Notes under the pieces: model-generated
The model's database searches: none
What the model was told of the DNA's origin: nothing
Seen by the model: only the letters and a program-made list of their open reading frames with translations
Shown here: positions 57,601-64,000 of the stretch, in pieces
Layout of the letters: every line of letters begins with the position of its first letter
How positions within the stretch are numbered: position 1 is the first letter of the stretch
Program-made: the position numbers and the translations under genes
Assembly: GCF_015207755.1 (NCBI RefSeq)
Contig: NZ_JADEWH010000001.1
Span: 434,001-498,000 of the forward strand
Reading direction: 5' to 3'
DNA from: Nodularia sp. LEGE 06071
GTDB lineage: Bacteria > Cyanobacteriota > Cyanobacteriia > Cyanobacteriales > Nostocaceae
DNA length: 64,000 nt

Positions 57601-59148
57601 ATGCCAAACCCATCTCAAAATTTATCATCCGTACTTGCAAAACCAAAGCAAGACCAAAATAAGCAGGTTGAAAACTCTAGTGCTGTTGTTGATGATCAGA
57701 CGCAGGTAGAAAACGAAGCCAATGATTGGTTTTACGGCACAGAAGAACTGCTAGACGCTTTACCAAGGGTCTGGACACGTTCCATGCTGTACTTCCTGGT
57801 AGCATTTGCGTCGATTATTTTACCTTGGTCGATGCTGACCAAAATTGATGAAACCGGCAGCGCTAGAGGGCGTTTAGAACCCAAAGGAGCGACGCATCAA
57901 TTAGGTATTCCCGTTCCTGGAACTGTAAAAGCTGTGAATGTTCAAGAAGGCGCAATGGTGAAAGCTGGACAGGTTTTGCTGGAGTTGGATTCTGATGTCC
58001 TGGAACAAGATTTGCAACAGAGACAGACACAATTGCAAGGATTAAGCGATCGCCACGCGCAACTCAAGCTGCTAAAAAACCAATTGATGCTGGCGATAAA
58101 TATCCAAGAGCAACAAAATCAAGCCCAAGAATTGGAAAAAATGTCTCAAGTCAATCAGGCGCAGCAAAACCTGGATGCGAGACAGAGTTCTTTTAACTTA
58201 CAAAGGTTAGAAAGACAGGCTTTAGTCGATCAGGCTCGACAGAATATTAATTCTACTGAGACTGCGGAGAAGTTAGTTAATAGCCGCTTTAACAGAGATG
58301 TCGCCGAAGTTGCACGCTTTCGCGAACTGTACGAGCAGGGTGCAATTCCTCAAGTCCAAGTTGTGGAATTAGAAAAGACAGCAGAGGAAAGCCAACGCTT
58401 GCACTTACAAGCACAATCTGAATTCACCCAAGCTCAACTGCGTTTAAAAGAGGAGATGAGCCGCTATCAGGCGACTATGAGTCAAATTGTTGCGGATATC
58501 GAGCAAGCAAAACTCCGCCTCCAAGAACAGCAAAGCAGCTATCAAAGCGTTGTCCAAGCAGGTAAATTAGCAGTGCTGAGAAGCCAGGAACAACTAAAAG
58601 ACATGGAAACGCAAATTAGTAGCTTGAACTCAGAAATAGGACAAACCAAGAGTCAGATAGAGTCCTTGCAGATTCAGCTCAAACAACGTGTAGTGCGATC
58701 GCCTATTGATGGCATAGTTTTTGAGTTACCCATTACTAAACCAGGGCCTGTGGTAGAGCCAGGACAAATCATTGCTCAAATTGCGCCTCAAAATAGTCAA
58801 TTGATTCTGAAAGCGCAGATACCCAGCCAACACAGTGGTTTCTTAGAAGAAGGAATGCCAGTAAAAATCAAGTTTGATGCCTATCCTTACCAAGATTATG
58901 GCGTGATGGAAGGGCGTGTGAGTTGGATTGCCCCTAATTCCAGAGTTCAGTCTAACAACCAAGGCAGTATAGACACTTATGATTTAGACATCACCTTAGA
59001 TCAAGCTTATGTACAAGCTGCTAACCAACGCGTTACTTTAACTCCAGGTCAGACAGCCACCGCAGAGGTAGTTATCCGTCAGCGCCGAGTAATTGATTTC
59101 ATCTTAGATCCGTTTAAGAAATTGCAACAAGGCGGTCTCGAACTTTAG
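57601..59148 (+). CDS. HlyD-family secretion adaptor
   Basis: A 515-residue membrane-fusion protein. One membrane helix (SMLYFLVAFASIILPWSML, about 61-79) follows a cytoplasmic N-terminus. A biotinyl-lipoyl-like strand pair (GTVKAVNVQEGAMVKAGQVLLELDSD) comes next, then a long coiled coil (about 135-350). The second half of the lipoyl fold (VVRSPIDGIVFELP) and a beta-barrel follow, with GMPVKIKFDAYPYQDYGVMEGRVSWI. It bridges the ABC exporter to an outer-membrane channel in type I secretion. It is encoded 330 bases after the exporter gene. The TolC-like partner is not in the window. Confidence 0.92.
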   Translation: MPNPSQNLSSVLAKPKQDQNKQVENSSAVVDDQTQVENEANDWFYGTEELLDALPRVWTRSMLYFLVAFASIILPWSMLTKIDETGSARGRLEPKGATHQLGIPVPGTVKAVNVQEGAMVKAGQVLLELDSDVLEQDLQQRQTQLQGLSDRHAQLKLLKNQLMLAINIQEQQNQAQELEKMSQVNQAQQNLDARQSSFNLQRLERQALVDQARQNINSTETAEKLVNSRFNRDVAEVARFRELYEQGAIPQVQVVELEKTAEESQRLHLQAQSEFTQAQLRLKEEMSRYQATMSQIVADIEQAKLRLQEQQSSYQSVVQAGKLAVLRSQEQLKDMETQISSLNSEIGQTKSQIESLQIQLKQRVVRSPIDGIVFELPITKPGPVVEPGQIIAQIAPQNSQLILKAQIPSQHSGFLEEGMPVKIKFDAYPYQDYGVMEGRVSWIAPNSRVQSNNQGSIDTYDLDITLDQAYVQAANQRVTLTPGQTATAEVVIRQRRVIDFILDPFKKLQQGGLEL

Positions 59149-59257
59149 TCTTGTAGTAGCGTGACACCAATAATTTGGGGCAAAAAATGTAGCTTGGGTT
59201 AACCAAAGGAAACCCAAAATCTTTGCCAAAGACGCAAGACATTTGTTATTAACACTA

Positions 59258-59295
59258 ACCCCTATTTTTAGAGTTTAAAACTCATAAGTAGGGGT
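59258..59295. terminator. Long hairpin between HlyD and PpiC genes
   Basis: Arms ACCCCTATTTTTAGAGTTT and AAACTCATAAGTAGGGGT pair almost completely. No T run follows, so it may attenuate or stabilise the mRNA rather than end it. The 342-base gap otherwise holds no ORF. A partial match to the 51863 element (TGTAGTAGCGTGAC) is at 59153. Confidence 0.5.
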
Positions 59296-59490
59296 AGTAT
59301 CTCATGCTTTTAATTAAAGGAAATTTGGAAAATATTGACAATTTCAAAGAGGCTTAATTAAAATATTAAAACTATCATTAGATAGAGACGTTAAACAATA
59401 TATCAAGCAAAGATGATGAATAAGATACTGACTTGCTCGCGCAGAGTCACAAACTAATTTTAATTAGTTACTAAATGGAGGAGTTAAAAT

Positions 59491-60273
59491 ATGACAAATA
59501 TTTTAAAAGTTTCGGCTGAAGAGATTATTTACTATATAAAGATGGCTTGCCAAATTCCTAGCATATTAGAAGCGATCGCTACGCAAAAGATTATTGCAGA
59601 AGCCGCCGAAAAAGCAGGAATTGAAATCTCCACAGAAGAACTACAAACAGCAGCAGATGGTCTTCGTTTAGCCAACAAACTACTCAAAGCCGAAGATACT
59701 TGGGCTTGGTTAGAAAAACATCATCTTTCTCTCGATGACCTCGAAGAAATAGCCAAAATTAACCTCACATCTTCCAAATTAGCCAACCATTTATTTGCCG
59801 ATCAAATCGAACCATTCTTTTATGCACACCAACCCAAATATTTTGGAGCAGTAACTTATGAAGTCATCTTAGATGATGAAGATTTAGCCTTAGAACTATT
59901 TTATGCCCTCCAAGAAGGCGAAATCAGCTTCCAAGAAATCGCTCGTCAATACATCCAAAATCCCGAAACCCGTCGCGCAGGTGGTTATCAGGGAGTCCGC
60001 CGCCGTACTGACTTCAGAGCCGAGATTGCAGCCGCAGTTTTCGCCGCTACTCCCCCGCAAATTCTCAAACCAATCATCACACCCAAAGGAGCGCATATAA
60101 TCGCCGTTGAGGAAATAATCAAACCAGAATTAGATGAAAACTTGCGTTTCCAAATAATGGGAGACTTTTTTACCAATTGGTTACAGCAACAAATAGCCAC
60201 CGTAGAAATTATCGCAAATCTTCAAGAAAATCCGAAGTCGCCAATAACAAATGACTTGCTAAAACCAGCATAA
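59491..60273 (+). CDS. PpiC/SurA-type peptidyl-prolyl isomerase-like protein
   Basis: A 260-residue protein. The N-terminal half is helical (SILEAIATQKIIAEAAEKAGIEIS; LRLANKLLKAEDTWAWLE) like SurA-type chaperone arms. A parvulin domain (about 120-215) follows: ALQEGEISFQEIARQYIQ, then AGGYQGVRRRTDF and ILKPIITPKGAHIIAVEEI. It has no signal peptide, unlike SurA, so it acts inside the cell. Such PpiC-like proteins recur beside C39 exporters in cyanobacteria and are linked to peptide maturation. A strong GGAGGAG lies 10 bases before the ATG. Active-site catalysis is not assured. Confidence 0.85.
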   Translation: MTNILKVSAEEIIYYIKMACQIPSILEAIATQKIIAEAAEKAGIEISTEELQTAADGLRLANKLLKAEDTWAWLEKHHLSLDDLEEIAKINLTSSKLANHLFADQIEPFFYAHQPKYFGAVTYEVILDDEDLALELFYALQEGEISFQEIARQYIQNPETRRAGGYQGVRRRTDFRAEIAAAVFAATPPQILKPIITPKGAHIIAVEEIIKPELDENLRFQIMGDFFTNWLQQQIATVEIIANLQENPKSPITNDLLKPA

Positions 60274-60978
60274 TTGTCAAAAATAACTTGTTGAATCTCC
60301 CCTAACAACTTCCAATGCTAAGGAATAAACACAAGTTATCAGTAAACTAAGAAATCCCTCTCCTTACCAAGGAGAGGGACAGGTTTTGCGTAGCAAAAGC
60401 AGGGTGAGGTTTTTGCGCCATTCAACCAACGCTATAAATAAGTAGCCATCATGAACTGCGTACACCAGGGGGGATGAAAATCTATTTTCAAGTCAGGTGA
60501 AAAAATTTAACGTATATGAAGAAATATAGATTACCCTATGGGTATATTTTACCGTACCTTTAATTGTTAACACACTAAGCGCAGCCGAAGTTTTGACGGT
60601 GCGTTAGGCTAAAACCACACCCTACATATACTTACATTTTTTCAATCATCAAATCGGATTCCTATATATCTTGTAGGGTTATAGCCAATGAAATGCAGGA
60701 TAACATCATCGCTATCTTGTACAAATATAGCCATCCTATTTGATTTATGAATTTATCGAACCACCAAGTCGCCAAGGTCGCCAAGAGAAGAAGTAAAGTG
60801 GTTCACAACTGATTTAGGACTGCTATAGCAGGTAATCAACAAGAAGTCCTCATGATAAAACCCGGTTTATTTATATATGCCATCTCAGGAATTTGACATA
60901 GGCTAAAAACCGGGTTCATCTACTTCCACTAATGATTTAAAACTGCCAGATCACCAAAGAGATGAAGCAGTTCAAAAC
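60274..60978. other. Repeat-filled gap between convergent operons
   Basis: About 700 bases with no gene. It contains the repeat CCCTCTCCTTACCAAGGAGA near 60355, related to one near 24530. A GTGCGTTAGGCTAAAACC unit lies near 60600 and AAATCGGATTCCTATATATC near 60651, the latter related by inversion to 52140. An inverted-repeat element occupies 60859-60916. It separates the rightward exporter operon from the leftward modification genes. Confidence 0.6.
60859..60916. mobile_element. Short inverted-repeat element AACCCGGTTT...AAACCGGGTT
   Basis: A 58-base element with perfect 10-base inverted ends. It is likely a small MITE-like repeat and could also act as a hairpin at the end of the HopA1-family transcript. 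Confidence 0.7.
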
Positions 60979-62085
60979 TCAAAACTGCAAAGAAGTAAAG
61001 ATATCTTCAGACTGGGGATTCAGATAAGGACGCTGCAAGTCAATTTCCAGCATAGAGAAATGTTTCAAAATAGATTCTAACCTACCTGCTGGCGTATCAT
61101 TATCTTGCTGCCAAACATCAAGCAAAGCGTTAGCAATAATTTGACAACGGTTCATCCCAAAACTTTCACGGTCTGTAAATTTGCTATTTGGTTCTTCAGC
61201 CAGAGCTAACCCCGGCGCGAGTAATTTGGTAAACAAAGGCACTGTTTCACCAAAATGAGATTTATTTTCTGTATACACCCTTGCTAATACTGGGCGGACA
61301 ACTTCATAGTTGTGTTTGTCAAAATAAAGCACTGCTGAGTCACAACGTCCATAATCTGAAGGATTATATAGTGCTTTAAAAGTGAAAGAAATTGGCAGAG
61401 CATTGAGTTGGGTAGTCAAACCATCCATCACAGCAACCGCACCGTCTGGAGATAAATTAAAGTAGATCCGCACGATTTCTTGATCACCATGAGCAGCTGC
61501 ATTGCTAACTGCCATATAAAATCCATTTTGCACCACATTCTTGGGCAATTTAATGGGAACTAAACTACCGATAGTCACAGCTTTATCTTCTGGTCGCAAG
61601 TGAAGCTCACGCTCAATATGTACAGTTAAACCACCTTTATGCACAGCCAAAGCGCCATCTGTTTCTTCTTTGATTACTAGCCAATCGTCGCTGAAGTAGC
61701 CTTCACCTCTGTTGCTTTCATGTAAGCGGTCATAAAAACCGATATCTACACCCAAAAAGCTATTATTTTCTAAATCTTGATTCAATGCTACATTTTTTGA
61801 CTCTCCATCTGCTCCGAGATTGAGATCCTCTTGCAATGAACCGTTGTAGTAGACACCATAAAGAAAACTACGCAGTTGCAGAGCTAAATATTTGTTTCGC
61901 AGGTCTAAGGGCAACTTTTGAAAGCGGGAAACTGCTTGCTCAGTTAATTCTACGCTTTTATAGTTTGGGTGCTTAATACAATGATGAGAAACGATTTCAA
62001 CTTTATCGATAATGTCTTGTATTGATGTCTGCAAAGGCTCAGGAATAGTTGATAGTTGAGTTTGTAGCGAATCTAATAGTTGCAT
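60979..62085 (-). CDS. HopA1-family protein (class V lanthipeptide LxmY-like)
   Basis: A 368-residue protein that I place in the HopA1 effector-like family, based on overall pattern: RFQKLPLDLRNKYLALQLRSFLYGVYYNGS near residues 54-83, NNSFLGVDIGFYDRLHESNRGEGYFS, FYMAVSNAAAHGDQEIVRIYFN and SFTFKALYNPSDYGRCDSAVLYF. In class V lanthipeptide clusters such as lexapeptide, a HopA1-like protein works with a phosphotransferase-like kinase to dehydrate Ser/Thr. The kinase gene is next upstream here (224-base gap). Family assignment is from memory; the reaction here is inferred. Confidence 0.75.
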   Translation of the reverse strand: MQLLDSLQTQLSTIPEPLQTSIQDIIDKVEIVSHHCIKHPNYKSVELTEQAVSRFQKLPLDLRNKYLALQLRSFLYGVYYNGSLQEDLNLGADGESKNVALNQDLENNSFLGVDIGFYDRLHESNRGEGYFSDDWLVIKEETDGALAVHKGGLTVHIERELHLRPEDKAVTIGSLVPIKLPKNVVQNGFYMAVSNAAAHGDQEIVRIYFNLSPDGAVAVMDGLTTQLNALPISFTFKALYNPSDYGRCDSAVLYFDKHNYEVVRPVLARVYTENKSHFGETVPLFTKLLAPGLALAEEPNSKFTDRESFGMNRCQIIANALLDVWQQDNDTPAGRLESILKHFSMLEIDLQRPYLNPQSEDIFTSLQF

Positions 62086-62309
62086 AAGAGATTGCCTGTA
62101 AATAAGAGAGTGTGTTGAACAGTGTGTGGAGACTGGATGAATCGTGTCTTTAAAGGCAAGATTGGCTGAAAATCGTGTTGATTAAGTAGTGATGGGGACT
62201 ATTTTCAAACCCAAAATTAGACGTAAATTTGGTTTACTTCGTTGAGTTAAGCGCAACCCAACCTACTTTGAGACTTTGTATTTCAGCCAACTTTGCCACC
62301 TGATAGGCT

Positions 62310-63491
62310 TTAGCGTGCGGGGGAATATCTGGTGGGGGTTAAATCTGAAGCATCCATACCGAAAATAGTTGGTATAGATGTTTCTGGACGACACAATAAA
62401 CTCTTGGCAACTTGGAGCATACTGATACCAGGATTACCAAAGGTTTTTTCGTGCTGGAGTGTGGCTTGAATAGATTGAATTAAACCTAAACCGCAAAACT
62501 GCACGACTCGCTGTAAGAAATCAGGACGATGCTCTAAGATTTCGGGAAATTCAGCCAAATAAGCCTTAACCAGTGCAGAAAGTGAAGGACGGAGTGTTTG
62601 TAAAGGCGTTGTAGCTAAACGTAAAGACTCTTCAATTTCCATTCCTTTACCGACAACTACGCTATACAGCCACAATTGCAGGTAACTGGCGAGTAATGAG
62701 CCTAAATCGATAGCTGGATCTCCCCAAGAACAGCGTTCCCAGTCAATTAATCGAATCATGCTTTGGTCTGAGGATGAGCCATTGAGATTGACATCTTCCC
62801 AATTTAAGGAGATGAGAATATTGTTCAGCTTCATGTCGTTATGAGTCAAACAGAAGGGAGTGTAAGAACTACCCAATTCGGCGATCGCCTGACCCAAACT
62901 GTCGTAACGTTGATATAGAGCAAAGAATTTCAACCCATCAGCCGGAACATTACCAAAGATTTCCGGTGTAATCCGATCCATTTTCTGATTGAGTTTTGGT
63001 GCATCTTGACTCGGTGCATCCTGGGAATTTTCAAAGAATTCCCGATACTCTGGACGTTGAAGACTGACGCGATGAATTAAGGCCAGAATAGTACCGATTT
63101 TTGTCGCCACCTGTGTAGGAAAGATGTTTTCCTTTGTGTAGAAATCTGCTACATCCCGGTAGTTACTGAGATAGTTAAAAATAATGATCGAATTTTCGGC
63201 ATCAAAATGTACCGATTCCGAAAGCAAAGGACGTATATAGCTAAGTTCTGGGTTTTGTTGTAAAAACTCATGAATTCGCCATTCCTGCACAAACTCACCA
63301 GCAGTTTTTCCTTCTCGGTTGTGACGCTCTTGCTTAACTAGAAGTTTTTTGTCCTCTGGTAAGCTGAGTAACAAGTTAAAGTTTTTTGCAGGTTTTAGTT
63401 CAATATTACTTGATGAACGTTCTTCTTGAGTACATAGTCCCAGAGGAATTAGGTAATCAAAAAGATTTTGATAGCTTAATAAAAATGGCAT
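62310..63491 (-). CDS. APH-like phosphotransferase (class V lanthipeptide LxmK-like)
   Basis: A 393-residue kinase-fold protein. The catalytic loop is LTHNDMKLNNILI with H217, D219 and N224, the metal-binding Asp250 is in IRLIDWERCSWGDPAIDLGS, and a likely ATP Lys53 is in KLLVKQE. This is the aminoglycoside/choline kinase fold. Located between a GG-leader peptide gene and a HopA1-family gene, it most likely phosphorylates Ser/Thr in the peptide core. A direct duplication (SQDAPSQDAP, 157-166) lies in a loop. GAGGAG is about 12 bases before the ATG. Drug resistance is a less likely alternative. Confidence 0.8.
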   Translation of the reverse strand: MPFLLSYQNLFDYLIPLGLCTQEERSSSNIELKPAKNFNLLLSLPEDKKLLVKQERHNREGKTAGEFVQEWRIHEFLQQNPELSYIRPLLSESVHFDAENSIIIFNYLSNYRDVADFYTKENIFPTQVATKIGTILALIHRVSLQRPEYREFFENSQDAPSQDAPKLNQKMDRITPEIFGNVPADGLKFFALYQRYDSLGQAIAELGSSYTPFCLTHNDMKLNNILISLNWEDVNLNGSSSDQSMIRLIDWERCSWGDPAIDLGSLLASYLQLWLYSVVVGKGMEIEESLRLATTPLQTLRPSLSALVKAYLAEFPEILEHRPDFLQRVVQFCGLGLIQSIQATLQHEKTFGNPGISMLQVAKSLLCRPETSIPTIFGMDASDLTPTRYSPAR

Positions 63492-63495
63492 GGCG

Positions 63496-63606
63496 TTAGA
63501 TACTCCTCAGTAATGTGAAAACTTGTTGCTGGTTAATCAAAAAACTGTAAAACCAGAGGATTCCTATCCAAGCATTGATTGCACACAACATTTTTTTAGT
63601 CATCAT
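63496..63606 (-). CDS. Possible 36-residue membrane peptide
   Basis: A 36-codon frame, MMTKKMLCAINAWIGILWFY, then SFLINQQQVFTLLRSI. It is hydrophobic with one Cys. It lies 19 bases after the precursor gene and ends 4 bases before the kinase ATG, and the kinase's GAGGAG is inside its last codons. The position suggests translation coupling, but the ribosome site upstream is poor. It may be a second substrate, a helper peptide or chance. Confidence 0.35.
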   Translation of the reverse strand: MMTKKMLCAINAWIGILWFYSFLINQQQVFTLLRSI

Positions 63607-63625
63607 GTCAATTTGGATTTAATCA

Positions 63626-63889
63626 TTAGAAAGGGGCAAACTGATCAGGTGCAAGGTTCAACTCGGACGCAGTAATAAATGACTGTGCTAGCGACACAAT
63701 ACTGTAGATAGCAAATGCTGATAACATCAAATCCATCAGCCTATAAGTAAAGATCAGCATTTGATGGAATGCATAGCCAATTGCATATTCATTACCCCCA
63801 TATACAGATATCGAATACATATCTGTGATTTCGATTAAAAAGCTTTCTGAGTCAGGCGGGTGCAGTTCAGAAATTATAATTCCTGCCAT
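63626..63889 (-). CDS. Double-glycine leader peptide precursor (RiPP candidate)
   Basis: An 87-residue peptide. The leader (1-32) reads MAGIIISELHPPDSESFLIE then ITDMYSISVYGG. The ISELxPxDSESFL motif and acidic helix before Gly-Gly resemble leaders of cyanobacterial bacteriocin-type peptides handled by C39 exporters. The proposed core (33-87) starts NEYAIGYAFHQMLIFTYRLM and is hydrophobic, with several Ser/Thr and no Cys. It lies upstream of the kinase and HopA1 genes on the same strand, and a C39 exporter with intact active site is 6 kb away. Cleavage after GG is inferred. Confidence 0.75.
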   Translation of the reverse strand: MAGIIISELHPPDSESFLIEITDMYSISVYGGNEYAIGYAFHQMLIFTYRLMDLMLSAFAIYSIVSLAQSFITASELNLAPDQFAPF

Positions 63890-64000
63890 TTACTTGATTC
63901 TCACACAAATTATTGAGTAATGAGTTAATAAAAGCTGTGTTCAGTAAGCATCAGCTTCATCATTAGTCAACTAATCTGCTATTCTGGCGGAACTGAAACT
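63890..64000. other. Window end, upstream of the precursor gene
   Basis: About 110 AT-rich bases holding the start of the precursor's leader region on the minus strand. Promoter elements are not clear. Further precursor genes may lie beyond the window edge. Confidence 0.4.

Noticed and set aside
63626-63889. Nif11- or nitrile-hydratase-type leader peptide
   Set aside because: The leader is short (32 residues) and lacks the long helical domains of those families; it fits a simple GG leader better.

Overview
This window comes from a filamentous, heterocyst-forming cyanobacterium of the Nostoc/Anabaena group. It carries a hetC-hetP heterocyst locus with a recognisable HetR-type operator and an NtcA-type box. 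It also has XisH/XisI proteins, GUN4, a grpE-dnaK-dnaJ cluster, frequent HIP1 octamers (GCGATCGC), and the short tandem and palindromic repeats typical of Nostocales. No rRNA, convincing tRNA or CRISPR array was seen. All identifications come from reading the sequence; no database was searched.

Layout. 0-4.4 kb is accessory, reading leftward: a Ycf35-like pair, a PIN-domain gene with an unknown partner, two orphan proteins, and overlapping xisI/xisH. 4.6-17.6 kb is core: an oxidoreductase, the type IV pilus motor set pilB-pilT-pilC, then grpE, dnaK, dnaJ, a TusA-like gene and rsgA. 17.8-31.3 kb mixes a GH57 enzyme, two adjacent RelE-like proteins, Nudix, DUF3531, a TPR protein, ABC ATPases, rsmG, a GH10-like protein, icd and gun4. 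31.5-44.4 kb holds mtnA, a CPA2 antiporter, a divergent TetR/cytochrome P450 pair with a palindromic operator, dxs, an SLH protein, rpiA and a GH116 glucosidase.

44.4-53.5 kb is the heterocyst locus. hetC encodes an ABC exporter whose C39 peptidase domain has lost both the catalytic Cys (to Ser) and His (to Asp). A long intergenic region with a HetR-type site follows, then hetP. Two copies of one MITE-like element bracket a PEP-CTERM gene and the hetC promoter, and one copy lies in the hetC leader. A 2.4 kb region without long ORFs follows hetP and holds an orphan terminator (possible small RNA) and several repeats.

53.6-63.9 kb is the most interesting part: a probable peptide natural-product (RiPP) locus. 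The rightward genes are an IS630-like HTH protein without a DDE domain, a C39-peptidase ABC exporter with an intact Cys/His/Asp triad, an HlyD-type adaptor and a PpiC-type foldase. The leftward genes are an 87-residue peptide with a double-glycine leader, a possible tiny ORF, an APH-like phosphotransferase and a HopA1-family protein. Phosphotransferase plus HopA1 is the enzyme pair of class V lanthipeptide synthesis, yet this precursor has no cysteine and so cannot form lanthionine by itself. I infer that the kinase/HopA1 pair modifies Ser/Thr in the core, and that the exporter cuts after Gly-Gly and moves the product out with the adaptor.

Interspersed repeats have shaped the window. They lie inside the rsgA, GH116 and HTH reading frames, appear to have produced a tandem copy of the rsmG 5' end, and end a DUF29-like pseudogene.
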